NCBI RefSeq assembly: GCF_023156385.1
Contig: NZ_JAKZAK010000006.1
Coordinates: 124,001-188,000, forward strand
Reading direction: 5' to 3'
DNA: 64,000 nt
From: Marinobacter xestospongiae
GTDB lineage: Bacteria; Pseudomonadota; Gammaproteobacteria; Pseudomonadales; Oleiphilaceae
Shown piece after piece: positions 22,206-31,503 of this stretch. The notes under the pieces were generated by a model, which was given only the letters and a program-made list of their open reading frames with translations, did not search any database and had not been told where the DNA came from. The stretch's first letter is position 1. Every line of letters starts with the position of its first letter. A program made the position numbers and the translations under genes.

Positions 22206-23939
22206 TTAGTTGCTATTGCGAATGTCCACGTAGAGTACCAGACTTTGTCCCGGTTGCAGATATCGGGACGTGTTGAGGTTGTTCCAGCTTGCGATGTCAC
22301 TCACGTTTACTGAGAAACGGCTGGCAATGGTCGACAGCGAATCGCCCCGGCGAACCCGATAGCCCACCTTGCGCACCATGGCCTGGTTACGGCTGTTGCT
22401 GGCCAGGGTGGGAGACGGCGTGGCCGACTGGGACCAGATCACCAGTTGCTTGCCAGGCATCAGCGGATCGCCCGGCGCCATGCCGTTCCAGGACGCGACC
22501 TGCCGCACACTCACACCGTGTTCCCGGGCGATATCCCAGAAGGTGTCGCCACGCTGCACCCGATAGTCCACGCGGGTACCGCTACCACTGCGCCCACCGC
22601 GAGCCTGGGTTGCGGCCAGTCGTTGCTGCTGACTGAGGGCGTAAGCGTCGTCACCCCGGGAGGCGGTGGGAATCAACAGGCGCTGGCCCACCCGGATCAG
22701 GTTGCCCCGAAGATTGTTGACATCCCGCAGCACATCCACGGTGATGCCGAATTTGCGGGCAATGACGATCAGGCTGTCACCGCCAACCACCTGGTAGTTC
22801 TGCCAGGATACCCGTTGCTCCGGCGGCAGGGCGTCCAGGCCGGCGCGGAACTGCTCAACGTTGGCAACCGGCACCAGCAGCCGGTGAGGACCCGCCGGGG
22901 TGGTCGCCCAGCGGTTATAGGAAGGGTTCAGCAGATAGATCTCGTCCATGGAGACGCCGGCGAGATTGGCGGCCTGGGCGAGATCAAGCTGGGACCCGGT
23001 CTCGACTACTTCGAAGTAGGGTTTGTCTTCCAGGGCTGGCAGCTCAATGCCATAGGCTTCCGGGTCCTGGTAGATTTTCGCCAGGGCGATCAGCTTCGGC
23101 ACGTAGTGACGGGTTTCCCGGGGCAGGTCCAGCGACCAGTAGTCGGTGGGCTTACCCCGCCGATCGTTACGGCGGATGGCGCTGGACACCGTGCCGCCGC
23201 CGCTGTTGTAGGCGGCCAGGGCGAGGGTGTAATCGCCGTCAAAACGCTCGGCGAGTCGGTCCAGGTAGGTGAGGGCGGCGTCGGTCGCGGCCACGATGTC
23301 ACGGCGTTCATCGTGCCACCAGCTGCGCGTCAGGCCAAAGTACTTGCCGGTGGACGGGATGAACTGCCACAACCCGGAGGCCCGGCCATGGGAATAGGCA
23401 AACGGATCAAACGCGCTTTCCACTACCGGCAGCAGGGCCAGCTCGGTGGGCAGTCCGCGTTCCTCGACTTGAGAGAGAATGTAATGCAGGTAGCGGCTGC
23501 CACGCTCAGACACCCGCTGAATGTATTGGGGATGTTTGCGGTACCACGCCAGCTGTTGTTGCACGCGGGTGTTGCTGACGCCCAGATCCAGTGCAAAGCC
23601 GGCCCGCAGGCGCTGCCACAGATCCACCGTGGTGTTGGCTTCGTCCACCTGATCGGGGATGGCATCCAGGGATTCCCGTGCCTTGCTCGCCGCCGCCTTC
23701 AGCTCCGGGTCGATGGAGTCGTCCAGCTCCGCGTTGGCGGCGCTGCCGTCTCCCGATTCGATGGCCCTGACCAGTTCATCGTCTCCGGCTGCCACCTGGA
23801 GGTTCTCGGATTCCAGCACTTCATTACCGGAGGCGTCGGACTCGGAGCTCCAGAATGCCAGTCCGGACGATTGCAGATTGGCGCAGCCAGAGGTGAGAGC
23901 GCTGACAAGCAGCAGGGCGGGGAGACGTTTCGAGGTCAT
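22206..23939 (-). CDS. mltD: Membrane-bound lytic murein transglycosylase D
   Basis: A 577-residue lipoprotein that cleaves peptidoglycan glycan strands. A lipobox (LTSGC near residue 18) follows a short hydrophobic signal. The SLT catalytic domain has the glutamate in ESAFDPFAYSHGRASGLWQF near residues 180-200. Three clear C-terminal LysM repeats follow (about 400-440, 465-510, 530-575: GGDSLIVIARKFGI, RGDTFWDIAREHGV, RGDSLSTIASRFSV). The acidic linker before the SLT domain is variable. It is transcribed alone. Confidence 0.94.
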   Translation of the reverse strand: MTSKRLPALLLVSALTSGCANLQSSGLAFWSSESDASGNEVLESENLQVAAGDDELVRAIESGDGSAANAELDDSIDPELKAAASKARESLDAIPDQVDEANTTVDLWQRLRAGFALDLGVSNTRVQQQLAWYRKHPQYIQRVSERGSRYLHYILSQVEERGLPTELALLPVVESAFDPFAYSHGRASGLWQFIPSTGKYFGLTRSWWHDERRDIVAATDAALTYLDRLAERFDGDYTLALAAYNSGGGTVSSAIRRNDRRGKPTDYWSLDLPRETRHYVPKLIALAKIYQDPEAYGIELPALEDKPYFEVVETGSQLDLAQAANLAGVSMDEIYLLNPSYNRWATTPAGPHRLLVPVANVEQFRAGLDALPPEQRVSWQNYQVVGGDSLIVIARKFGITVDVLRDVNNLRGNLIRVGQRLLIPTASRGDDAYALSQQQRLAATQARGGRSGSGTRVDYRVQRGDTFWDIAREHGVSVRQVASWNGMAPGDPLMPGKQLVIWSQSATPSPTLASNSRNQAMVRKVGYRVRRGDSLSTIASRFSVNVSDIASWNNLNTSRYLQPGQSLVLYVDIRNSN

Positions 23940-24176
23940 AGGGCGGTGATCCGGAAGCTGGCACCGAGGGCCGGCTTCCCCTGATAAGTGGGTTGAATTT
24001 CATGCAAAATTGCACGAATTCTATGGCAAGGACACGGTTGGGGCAAGGCGCCCGGGGTTACGCCAGTGACAGATTCTGTAACTGCGGGCGGGTGATGTAA
24101 CCGGCAGCTCCGAGGCCGGACACGCGGTTCCGGCGCTCATACCCGTTCATGGATCTGCCGATCACTTGTCGTCAGG

Positions 24177-24971
24177 CTAGAAATGGTCCTTGCCATGGCG
24201 TACGGCGGCAAACACGTCATCAGGGCTGCCAGTCGCAAGGCCGTGGGCTTCGGCGTAAACCCTGGCCGCTTTCTCGACGTCGGGATCATCCCAGCGCAGG
24301 AACGGATTGAGCTGACGCTCCTGCTCCAGAATCACCGGAACCGTGGGTTCGTTCCGGGCCCGTCGCTGCTGACACTGGCTTTCAAAGTGTTGCAGAGCCT
24401 CATCATCCGGTAACAGATGGCGGGCATACCGGACATTGGCCAGGGTGTACTCATGGGCACAGTAAACCGCGGTGTCCCCGGGCAGGGCGCGGAGTTTGGC
24501 CAGCGACGCCCGCATCTGGGCAGGTGATCCCTCAAACAGCCGGCCGCACCCGCAGACAAACAGGGTGTCACCGCAGAACAGCACCGGGTGCCCGGATACC
24601 TGGGTCCTGGTGTGGTAGGCCAGGTGATCCAGGGTATGGCCGGGTACTGCGATCACTTCAAACGCCAGGCCCTGCCAATCCACCACGTCGCCGTCGGCAA
24701 CACGCTCGGTGCCGCCCTGGTAGGGCGAGCTTTCCGGCGCCACGATTCTGGCGGGGCGGCAGTTCGCTTCCAGCGTTGCCACGCCACCCACGTGATCGGG
24801 GTGATGGTGGGTAATAAGGATGGTGTCGAGGGTCAGGTCATTGGCCGCAAGGTAGGTCTCAACCGGGGACGCCTGCCCCGGGTCAACGACCAGCGCCTTG
24901 CGGGTGTCGGTGTCATAGAGACACCAGATGTAGTTGTCGTTAAAAGCCGGAATGGCCGCAATGGAACGCAT
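24177..24971 (-). CDS. gloB: Hydroxyacylglutathione hydrolase (glyoxalase II)
   Basis: A 264-residue metallo-beta-lactamase-fold enzyme that hydrolyses S-lactoylglutathione to lactate and glutathione, the second step of methylglyoxal detoxification. The metal site [10 protein letters not shown] lies near residues 53-62, with further ligands in [11 protein letters not shown] and the CGDTLF motif. The C-terminal [13 protein letters not shown] and the HAGH-type domain identify it as GloB rather than a generic hydrolase. It diverges from the SAM methyltransferase gene, as in Pseudomonas. Confidence 0.95.
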   Translation of the reverse strand: MRSIAAIPAFNDNYIWCLYDTDTRKALVVDPGQASPVETYLAANDLTLDTILITHHHPDHVGGVATLEANCRPARIVAPESSPYQGGTERVADGDVVDWQGLAFEVIAVPGHTLDHLAYHTRTQVSGHPVLFCGDTLFVCGCGRLFEGSPAQMRASLAKLRALPGDTAVYCAHEYTLANVRYARHLLPDDEALQHFESQCQQRRARNEPTVPVILEQERQLNPFLRWDDPDVEKAARVYAEAHGLATGSPDDVFAAVRHGKDHF

Positions 24972-25000
24972 ACAATCTCACATGTGACCGTGGGGGTGTC

Positions 25001-25019
25001 ATTGCTATGATAGAGCAAT
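25001..25019. promoter_or_regulatory. Inverted repeat between gloB and the methyltransferase
   Basis: ATTGCT (25001-25006) and AGCAAT (25014-25019) form 6-bp arms around a 7-nt core that contains a TATGAT-like -10 sequence for the plus strand (25006-25011). It is placed where an operator for one or both divergent genes would be. No factor can be named. Confidence 0.4.
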
Positions 25020-25076
25020 CACAGCGGGTGCCCAACCACTCGCCAACCACTGCCGCCGGTACACCAGGTGATGCCC

Positions 25077-25868
25077 ATGGAACTGGAACAGCCAGATTAC
25101 GATGAACGCTGCCGCCGCTTTGAACGCTGGTTCCAGACGCCGCTGGGGCGCGCCCTGATTGCCGACCAGCGACGCTGTGTCGACCAGGTGCTGGCCGATA
25201 TCCTGCCTGGCGCCCGGCAGCTTCAGGTCGGCGTCAGCCATCGCCTGCCGCTGGCCAGCGGGACCGACTTTGCGCACAAAATAACCACAACCCCGGAGTG
25301 GTGTCCTGACCTGCCCGAGGGCGTGGCGGTGTGCAGCAGTCATGAGCTGCCGTTTCCGGGCGATTCGATGGATCTGGTACTGCTGCATCACAGCGCTGAT
25401 TTTTCCGCCTACCCCCATCAGGTGGTGCGGGAGGCGTCGAGGGTGCTGCGCGGCGGCGGGTTGTTGCTGCACATCGGTTTCAACCCAATCAGTCTCTGGG
25501 GATTGCGCAAAGTGCTCAGTCGCAGCCGCAGTGGCCCCTGGGGCGGACGCTTCCTGTTCCGGTCGCGGATGGAAGACTGGCTCAGTCTGCTGGATTTCAA
25601 GGTCGAGAAATCCGCAAGTTACTTTATGGGGTTACCCTTCCAGAATTCCCGGTTGATGGAACGGTTGTCCCTGTTGGAACGGATCGGCGGCCATGGATTC
25701 CTGCCAGTTGGTGCCTATTACTGTATCCTTGCCACCAAACGGGTGGACGCGCCGATCCGGACCCGGCGCCGCTGGCGCCAGGGCAACGTTATTACACTGC
25801 CCGGAACCGGTGCCATTGGCGCATCCAGAGGGTGTATTCGCGAGAACGGTAGGTTCAATGACAGCTAA
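25077..25868 (+). CDS. Class I SAM-dependent methyltransferase
   Basis: A protein of about 263 residues with a weak motif I, then [18 protein letters not shown] and [22 protein letters not shown] (about residues 95-145), typical of the methyltransferase type 11 fold. The substrate is unknown. Upstream in-frame codons GTG 25068 and ATG 25071 are possible starts; ATG 25077 is preferred because AGGTGA sits five bases before it. The 3' end overlaps rnhA by 11 bases. The methyltransferase-rnhA-dnaQ order next to gloB is the same as in Pseudomonas. Confidence 0.82.
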   Translation: MELEQPDYDERCRRFERWFQTPLGRALIADQRRCVDQVLADILPGARQLQVGVSHRLPLASGTDFAHKITTTPEWCPDLPEGVAVCSSHELPFPGDSMDLVLLHHSADFSAYPHQVVREASRVLRGGGLLLHIGFNPISLWGLRKVLSRSRSGPWGGRFLFRSRMEDWLSLLDFKVEKSASYFMGLPFQNSRLMERLSLLERIGGHGFLPVGAYYCILATKRVDAPIRTRRRWRQGNVITLPGTGAIGASRGCIRENGRFNDS

Positions 25869-26301
25869 CGTAATTATCTATACCGACGGAGCCTGCAAGG
25901 GCAACCCCGGCCCCGGAGGCTGGGGGGTTGTGCTCCGATACGGCGACGCCATGAAGACCCTCCATGGCGGTGAACGCAACACCACCAACAACCGTATGGA
26001 GCTGATGGCCGCCATCAAGGGCCTCAAGGCCCTGAATCGCTCCTGTGAGGTGGCGCTTTATACCGACTCCCAGTATGTCCGCAAGGGCATCACCGAGTGG
26101 ATGAAGGGCTGGAAAAAGAACGGCTGGAAAACCGCCGCCCGCAAGCCGGTCAAGAATGACGATCTCTGGAAGGCCCTCGACGAAGAGGTCGGCCGCCACC
26201 AGGTCGAATGGCACTGGGTCAAGGGTCACGCCGGCATTCCGGACAACGAGCTGGCTGACGAACTGGCCAATCGCGGCGTGGACGAACTGCTCAACGCCTG
26301 A
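25858..26301 (+). CDS. rnhA: Ribonuclease HI
   Basis: A 147-residue enzyme that cleaves the RNA strand of RNA:DNA hybrids. The catalytic acids are visible in [12 protein letters not shown] (Asp), NRMELMA (Glu), LYTDSQYV (Asp) and NELADELAN (Asp). The start is ATG 25858 ([11 protein letters not shown]), although the frame is open further upstream; homologs start here. It overlaps the end of the methyltransferase gene and precedes dnaQ by 46 bases. Confidence 0.96.
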   Translation: MTANVIIYTDGACKGNPGPGGWGVVLRYGDAMKTLHGGERNTTNNRMELMAAIKGLKALNRSCEVALYTDSQYVRKGITEWMKGWKKNGWKTAARKPVKNDDLWKALDEEVGRHQVEWHWVKGHAGIPDNELADELANRGVDELLNA

Positions 26302-26347
26302 CCTTTTATTGACGTCTTAACCGAACAGAAACTGCCCGGAGCATTCC

Positions 26348-27052
26348 ATGCGACAGATCGTCCTGGATACTGAAACCACAGGCATCGATCCCAACGCCGG
26401 TCATCGGATCATCGAGATCGGTTGTGTCGAGATGATTGAGCGTAAGCTCACCGGCCGACACTACCATGTCTATATCAACCCGGAACGGGAAGTGGACGCC
26501 GAAGCAATCAGCGTCCATGGTATTACCAACGAATTCCTTGCCGATAAACCGAAGTTCGCCGAGGTTGCCGAAGAGTTCTTTGAATTCATCAAGGGTGCCG
26601 AACTGGTCATTCATAACGCGGCGTTCGACGTTGGCTTCATGGATGCCGAATTTGCACGCCTGAAACCGGTCCGCAAGACCGCCGATCACTGCGGTGTTCT
26701 TGACACCCTGGCGGTGGCCCGGGAAAAGCATCCGGGGCAGAAGAACAACCTGGATGCCCTGTGTAAGCGGTACGGCGTCGACAACAGCAACCGCGAACTT
26801 CACGGCGCACTTCTGGATGCCGAGATCCTCGCCGACGTCTTCCTGCTGCTGACTGGGGGCCAGACCGCGCTGGTACTGGATGACGAAGAAGAGGGCGGCG
26901 GCGAAGCCGGTGGCATTCGGCGGCTATCCGCCTCCAGGCCACAGCTGGCGGTGCCACGGGCCAGTGATGAGGAGCTGGAAGCCCACGATGAGCTTCTGGA
27001 GGTGATTGCCAAGGCGGCTGGCGAAACCCTGTGGAGCAAGCTGTCGCACTAA
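26348..27052 (+). CDS. dnaQ: DNA polymerase III epsilon subunit (proofreading exonuclease)
   Basis: A 234-residue DEDDh 3'-5' exonuclease. ExoI is VLDTETTGIDP (residues 5-15), ExoII includes IHNAAFDVGFMD (about 93-104) and ExoIII includes HGALLDAEILADVFL (about 152-166). The C-terminal region after the exonuclease domain, which binds the alpha subunit, is Glu/Gly-rich and then conserved. The rnhA-dnaQ pair is usual in gammaproteobacteria, but here the two genes run in the same direction, as in Pseudomonas. Confidence 0.96.
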   Translation: MRQIVLDTETTGIDPNAGHRIIEIGCVEMIERKLTGRHYHVYINPEREVDAEAISVHGITNEFLADKPKFAEVAEEFFEFIKGAELVIHNAAFDVGFMDAEFARLKPVRKTADHCGVLDTLAVAREKHPGQKNNLDALCKRYGVDNSNRELHGALLDAEILADVFLLLTGGQTALVLDDEEEGGGEAGGIRRLSASRPQLAVPRASDEELEAHDELLEVIAKAAGETLWSKLSH

Positions 27053-27166
27053 CGGCCCCGGATCGACTCCCATCCGAACTGTCGCGCTAGCAGACAGTAA
27101 AAGTTATGCCGGCGCCGCATTGTGAGAACTGCATTCAGGTGTACTTATTGTTACATTTGGTGTTTC

Positions 27167-27194
27167 TTGAGGGACTTGAGTTTTGTGTTATAAG
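27167..27194 (+). promoter_or_regulatory. Sigma-70-type promoter for fimL
   Basis: TTGAGG (27167-27172) and TATAAG (27189-27194) are spaced by 16 bases in the AT-richer gap after dnaQ. The transcript would have a leader of about 140 bases before the fimL ATG. Confidence 0.55.
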
Positions 27195-27338
27195 TAATGG
27201 TTAGTACGCCAGTTTTACAGGCTGGCCGCACTTTCCGAAATGCCGCCGGTGATTGGCAAGGAACTCGCAAATCAATCTTCCGCCCGGTTCGATAAGAAGA
27301 GGACGCGGAATTCTCCGCAGTTGCTACAGGAAGCGTTT

Positions 27339-29045
27339 ATGGTCCAATCGTCTCTTGCGACGAAATCTCAGTCGTTTGACCTGGTCAAAAGTGAAATCGA
27401 ACAGACGATCAGACAGGCTGAGGCCAGTCTCGAGCGCTTCCAGGAAAACCGGGAGAGCGGTGAAGATCTCCAGAACTGCGTCGATTTCATCAACCAGTTG
27501 CGCGGCATTTTCGTGCTGGTGGAGCTGCGGGGAGGCACACTGCTGTGCCAGGAAGCGGTTACCCTTGCCAATGACGTGCCGGTTGGCGCCAATGACGACA
27601 AGAACGTACTGCTGACAACCCTCAACAGTGCACTGTTCATCCTGCGTCGCTACGTGGAGTACTACCATCGCCAGCGGGAGGACCACCCGGAACTGCTGCT
27701 GCCGGTGATCAATGACCTGCGGGAAGCCCGCAAGGAAAAGCCCTATCCCGAGTCCTGCTTCTTTGAAGCGGACGTCAAACACCGCCCGGATTTCTGCCAG
27801 AAGCTCGCCGCTGCGCCTTTTGAAGGCCAGGAGAGCGACTACGAAATCATGGCCCGGCGCATGCGGTTGACCTTCCAGGTTGCCCTGCTGGGCATCCTCA
27901 AAGGACGCAACGAGGTGGTGAGCAAAAAGCTCATTGGTCGGTCCGCACGCGGGTTTGTTCGTCTGTGCGGTGATGCGCCCATGGGGCAGATGTGGTGCCT
28001 GGTGGCAACCGTGGCCGACACCATGCTGGATCGCGCCATGGGCTTCACCAAGGCCCGCAAGCGTTTGATCATGCGCATCGAGCGCTACACCCGCGAAATT
28101 GTTTATGTCGGTAAGGTGGCAACCGGCAAGGATGCGCCGGATTCGCTGATCAAGGAGCTGGTTTACCTGCTTTACCGCAGCGGCTCAGCCAACCCCGAGG
28201 TCACAGACATCCTCGCTGCATTCCACCTGGCGCCCGCGGAGTTTTCCGACGCCATGCTGGAATCCCACGGCAAGCGCCTCTACGGACCAGGCACCGACGT
28301 ACTGAAGTCATTGTCCGAGGCATTGCAGGAAGAGCTCAATCAGCTCAAGGACAAGCTTGATATTATCGAGCGCGGCATTGAACCGGATCTGGCGGAACTG
28401 GCCAGCATCGCGGGCTCTCTGGAGCAGTTGGCAAATACCCTGTTGATGCTCGATCTCAAACAGCTGGCCGAAGCCGCGAAAGTCGAAGCCGGTAAATTGC
28501 GGCACTGGGAAAGCGAATCACGACTGCCAGCCGAGGAGGAGCTTTACGGCCTGGCGGATTCGGTTCTGGCCATCGAGAGCGCTATTGCCCAGATGGTGAG
28601 TCATGGCATCACCTCGGAAACCGACGGTCTGGCGGAGAATCAATCCACCAGTGAGGAGTCACTGTATCTTCGCGAGGCGCTGTTCGTTGTGGGGGATGAG
28701 GCGCGAAGTGCGTTGACGCTGGCCAAACGGGCCATCACCGCATTCGTGGAATCGGATTACGACAAGCTCCACCTGGCCAACCTGCCAGCGACCTTGCACA
28801 GCATCTGGGGTGGTTTGCAGATGGTGGAGGATACCGCCGCCGCCAACGTTCTCGACCGGGTTGCGGAGTCCATTCAGCGTCGACTGCTCGATGAGAAGGA
28901 AGCGCCGTCCCATCAGGTGCTCGAGGCTCTGGCGGACGCACTGACGTCACTGGAGTACTACATCGAAAGCGTTGGTACCCGGGAAGACCGTAACCTCGAC
29001 CTGCTTAATCTGGCCGAATCGTCTCTGGACGACGTAGGGTTGTAA
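27339..29045 (+). CDS. fimL: FimL-like pilus and cAMP signalling protein
   Basis: A 568-residue soluble protein resembling FimL of Pseudomonas, which is related to the N-terminal region of the chemosensory kinase ChpA but has degenerate, non-phosphorylatable Hpt-like domains. It affects type IV pilus motility and cAMP/Vfr output. The frame is open from 27240, but ATG 27339 (MVQSSLATKSQSFDL) has AGGAAG five bases upstream and is chosen. The order dnaQ-fimL matches Pseudomonas aeruginosa, where only a few genes lie between them. The protein is rich in helices (for example RGGTLLCQEAVTLANDVP) and has no membrane segment. Confidence 0.78.
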   Translation: MVQSSLATKSQSFDLVKSEIEQTIRQAEASLERFQENRESGEDLQNCVDFINQLRGIFVLVELRGGTLLCQEAVTLANDVPVGANDDKNVLLTTLNSALFILRRYVEYYHRQREDHPELLLPVINDLREARKEKPYPESCFFEADVKHRPDFCQKLAAAPFEGQESDYEIMARRMRLTFQVALLGILKGRNEVVSKKLIGRSARGFVRLCGDAPMGQMWCLVATVADTMLDRAMGFTKARKRLIMRIERYTREIVYVGKVATGKDAPDSLIKELVYLLYRSGSANPEVTDILAAFHLAPAEFSDAMLESHGKRLYGPGTDVLKSLSEALQEELNQLKDKLDIIERGIEPDLAELASIAGSLEQLANTLLMLDLKQLAEAAKVEAGKLRHWESESRLPAEEELYGLADSVLAIESAIAQMVSHGITSETDGLAENQSTSEESLYLREALFVVGDEARSALTLAKRAITAFVESDYDKLHLANLPATLHSIWGGLQMVEDTAAANVLDRVAESIQRRLLDEKEAPSHQVLEALADALTSLEYYIESVGTREDRNLDLLNLAESSLDDVGL

Positions 29046-29048
29046 TTC

Positions 29049-29696
29049 ATGTCTTACCAGTCCGTCATGGCAGTACTGGCCGGAATCGGCGCCACTCTGC
29101 TCATCGCCGGGCTGGCCTTCTGCCTGCGCCCCCGCTGGTTTTTTGCCTGGCTTAAAGGCACCCTCGCACTGGCCCTGCTGGCCAGTGGCGGGTACGCCGT
29201 GGTGGTTGCCGCCGGTCTTACCCAGTATCAGTCCCTCACCGGTATGCGCACCGTTGCCACGGTGGGGGTTGCGCGTCTGGGGCCACAGCTCTGGCAGGTA
29301 ACCCTGGAAACCGAAGCCGGCAAGCAGGGTCGCTACACACTCCATGGAGACCAATGGCAGGTGGACGCCCGCATCATTCACTTTGGCGGGCCGCTGACAT
29401 GGATGAAGGTAGAGCCGGGGTACCGTCTGGAGCGCCTCAGCGGCCGCTACGTGTCATTGGAGCAGGAGCGGCAGGCCACCCGCAGTGTCGTCGCGCTGAA
29501 TGAGGCCGCATGGCCGGACCTGTGGGCGCTGGACCGGCAGTTCAATCTGCCGTTTGTTGACGGGGTGTACGGCAACGCCACATTCATGCCCATGGCCGAT
29601 GGCGCACTGTTTGATATCAGGCTCTCAGCGACAGGGCTCGCTGCTACGCCGGCCAATACAGCGGCGCGGGAGGCGGTGCAGGTCTGGATTCACTAG
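29049..29696 (+). CDS. Membrane-anchored protein of unknown function
   Basis: A 215-residue protein with two closely spaced hydrophobic helices (about residues 4-24 and 32-55), followed by a mostly beta-type soluble domain that should be periplasmic (LWQVTLETEAGKQGRYTLHGD ... TWMKVEPGYRLERLSGRY). Relatives are sometimes labelled multidrug transporter in databases, which two helices do not support. It begins three bases after the fimL stop, so it is co-transcribed with fimL. It ends before a bidirectional terminator. Confidence 0.75.
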   Translation: MSYQSVMAVLAGIGATLLIAGLAFCLRPRWFFAWLKGTLALALLASGGYAVVVAAGLTQYQSLTGMRTVATVGVARLGPQLWQVTLETEAGKQGRYTLHGDQWQVDARIIHFGGPLTWMKVEPGYRLERLSGRYVSLEQERQATRSVVALNEAAWPDLWALDRQFNLPFVDGVYGNATFMPMADGALFDIRLSATGLAATPANTAAREAVQVWIH

Positions 29697-29703
29697 CGGA
29701 AAG

Positions 29704-29739
29704 TCGTCAGACATTGGCAGGTCATCAGACATTGGCAGA
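29704..29739. repeat. Tandem 18-bp direct repeat
   Basis: GTCGTCAGACATTGGCAG (29704-29721) is followed directly by GTCATCAGACATTGGCAG (29722-29739); one base differs. It lies just after the stop of the membrane protein and before the terminator. Probably a replication-slippage duplication. Confidence 0.85.
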
Positions 29740-29755
29740 AGGCAATCAGGCACAA

Positions 29756-29782
29756 AAAAACCTGCCGCTGGGGCAGGTTTTT
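29756..29782. terminator. Bidirectional intrinsic terminator
   Basis: An A-tract, CCTGCC, loop, GGCAGG, T-tract structure (11-bp stem including A:U pairs, loop 29767-29771). It works on both strands, ending the fimL operon from the left and the SCP2 gene from the right. Confidence 0.9.
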
Positions 29783-29798
29783 CACGAAACTGTCGGGC

Positions 29799-30113
29799 TT
29801 AGCCCATGGTGAACAGTTCACCCAGTTTGGTCGCAAGCATCATGTCGCCTTCAGCACGCAGCTGACCGGCCATGAACGCCTGCATGCCATCAGTTTCGCC
29901 GGAAACGATGCCCTGAAGGGTTTCGGAGTTCATGATCAGGGTAACAGACGGGTCGTCGTGAGCACCTTCAGCCAGGTTGCAGGTGCCGTCATTGATCACC
30001 AGGTGGTAGGTTTTGTCGTCTTCGATATCGAACTGGAACACCAGATCCAGACCGGCCGCTGCGTCAGCATTAAAGTTCTGTTCCAGCTTTTCAAATACCT
30101 GAGCTACAGACAT
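29799..30113 (-). CDS. SCP2 sterol-binding domain protein
   Basis: A stand-alone SCP-2 lipid-binding fold of 104 residues (FQFDIEDDKTYHLVINDGTC, then DPSVTLIMNSETLQGIVSGE and QAFMAGQLRAEGDMMLATKLG). Such proteins bind lipids or acyl-CoA; the ligand is unknown. The start is ATG 30113 with AAGGGTAA upstream; the frame is open for 42 more codons but that part looks non-coding. It is transcribed alone. Confidence 0.88.
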   Translation of the reverse strand: MSVAQVFEKLEQNFNADAAAGLDLVFQFDIEDDKTYHLVINDGTCNLAEGAHDDPSVTLIMNSETLQGIVSGETDGMQAFMAGQLRAEGDMMLATKLGELFTMG

Positions 30114-30326
30114 TGGATTACCCTTATTTTCTGTATGGCTTGCGCTTGTTAGTCGTGTTGCCGGAGCCTTGGAAAGGCCGGTCTTGTTGGACCCGTCAGT
30201 GGCTGACCCGGCAATGCCATTCGACTTTATGGTGACCATTGGGCTCTGTCAAGCTCGATCGAACGCTTGTTTTAATTTTCTTCGATGTCCTACGCAATCT
30301 GGCGTTTTTGGCCGGAAATCGCAGGG

Positions 30327-30354
30327 TTGTCCCTGAGTCCGGCTCAGTTACAAT
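30327..30354 (+). promoter_or_regulatory. Sigma-70-type promoter for sohB
   Basis: TTGTCC (30327-30332) and TACAAT (30349-30354), spaced by 16 bases. The gap includes the inverted pair CTGAG/CTCAG inside the spacer. The leader to the TTG start of sohB is about 36 bases. Confidence 0.6.
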
Positions 30355-30396
30355 CGTTGCTCATGCCCACATACCTTACAGAGCTGGAGAAGCGCT

Positions 30397-31479
30397 TTGG
30401 AATTTCTTTCGGATTATGGACTGTTCCTGGCTAAGGCCGTCACCCTGGTGATTGCAGTCGTGGTGGTGGTCTCCGTCATTGTCTCGGCCGCCCACCGCAA
30501 CCAGGGCGGGCAGGAAGGAGACGGGGAGTTACGGACCCGCAAACTCAATGACCATTACCGCAAGCTGAAGGAGGCGCTCCAGGCCAAGCTGATGGACGAC
30601 CAGGAGCGCAAGGTTTGGCAGAAGCAGCAGAAGAAACAGCGCAAGGCCGAAGACAAGGCCCGCAAACAGGCTTTGAAAGCCTCTGCCGACAGCCCTGAGA
30701 GCGACTCTGACGGGGCTGCCAAAGCTCGCGTGTTTGTGCTGGATTTTGATGGTGATATCAAGGCCAGCGATACCGACAACCTGCGCAAGGCCGTCACCGG
30801 TGTTCTCAGCGTGGCGGAACCGGGCCGGGACGAAGTGGTGGTCCGGCTTGAAAGCGGTGGCGGACTGGTGCACGCCTACGGCCTGGCCTCGGCCCAGCTC
30901 GATCGAATTCGGGACAAGGGCATTGCGCTGACCGCCTGCGTCGACAAGGTGGCCGCCAGTGGCGGGTATATGATGGCTTGCGTGGCTGACCGCATCGTAG
31001 CCTCGCCCTTTGCGGTTATTGGCTCAATTGGCGTTGTTGCCCAACTGCCCAACTTCCATCGATTTCTGCAGAAGAACGATGTCGACTTTGAAGTGCTCAC
31101 CGCCGGCGAGCACAAGCGCACCCTGACGATTTTCGGTGAGAACACCGACAAAGGCCGGCAGAAGTTTCTGGCCGATCTGGAAGATACCCACGGTCTGTTC
31201 AAGGAGTACGTCAGCCAGCGTCGTCCGGACCTGGATATCGGCGCGGTCGCCAATGGCGATATCTGGTTCGGCAAACGGGCATTGGACGTTCATCTGATTG
31301 ACGAGATCCGCACCTCGGACGAGTATCTGATCGAAGCCTGTGATCGCGCTGACGTCATCACCGTCAGCTTCCACCACAAACGTTCGGTTGCCGAGAAACT
31401 GGGGCTGGCAGCCAGCGGCGCCATTGAGCACGGCTTCTGGCGCCTGATCAGCGCCTTCCGTAACCAGAAAATTCAATAA
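30397..31479 (+). CDS. sohB: Inner-membrane serine protease SohB
   Basis: A 360-residue S49-family peptidase related to SppA. One N-terminal helix (about residues 8-32) anchors it, then a charged coiled region (about 45-100) and the protease domain. The catalytic serine is S188 in KVAASGGYMMAC. The partner lysine lies in TAGEHKRTLTIFGENTDKG, as in SohB. The start is TTG at 30397: GGAGAAG lies four bases upstream and MEFLSDYGLFLAK matches the family start. SohB lowers some HtrA (DegP) requirements in E. coli. Confidence 0.93.
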   Translation: MEFLSDYGLFLAKAVTLVIAVVVVVSVIVSAAHRNQGGQEGDGELRTRKLNDHYRKLKEALQAKLMDDQERKVWQKQQKKQRKAEDKARKQALKASADSPESDSDGAAKARVFVLDFDGDIKASDTDNLRKAVTGVLSVAEPGRDEVVVRLESGGGLVHAYGLASAQLDRIRDKGIALTACVDKVAASGGYMMACVADRIVASPFAVIGSIGVVAQLPNFHRFLQKNDVDFEVLTAGEHKRTLTIFGENTDKGRQKFLADLEDTHGLFKEYVSQRRPDLDIGAVANGDIWFGKRALDVHLIDEIRTSDEYLIEACDRADVITVSFHHKRSVAEKLGLAASGAIEHGFWRLISAFRNQKIQ

Positions 31480-31503
31480 CAACGCCGAGAACGGAGAGAC
31501 AGC

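Noticed and set aside
22446..23984. A 512-codon frame antisense to mltD
   Set aside because: It mirrors mltD codons; no ribosome site and no family features.
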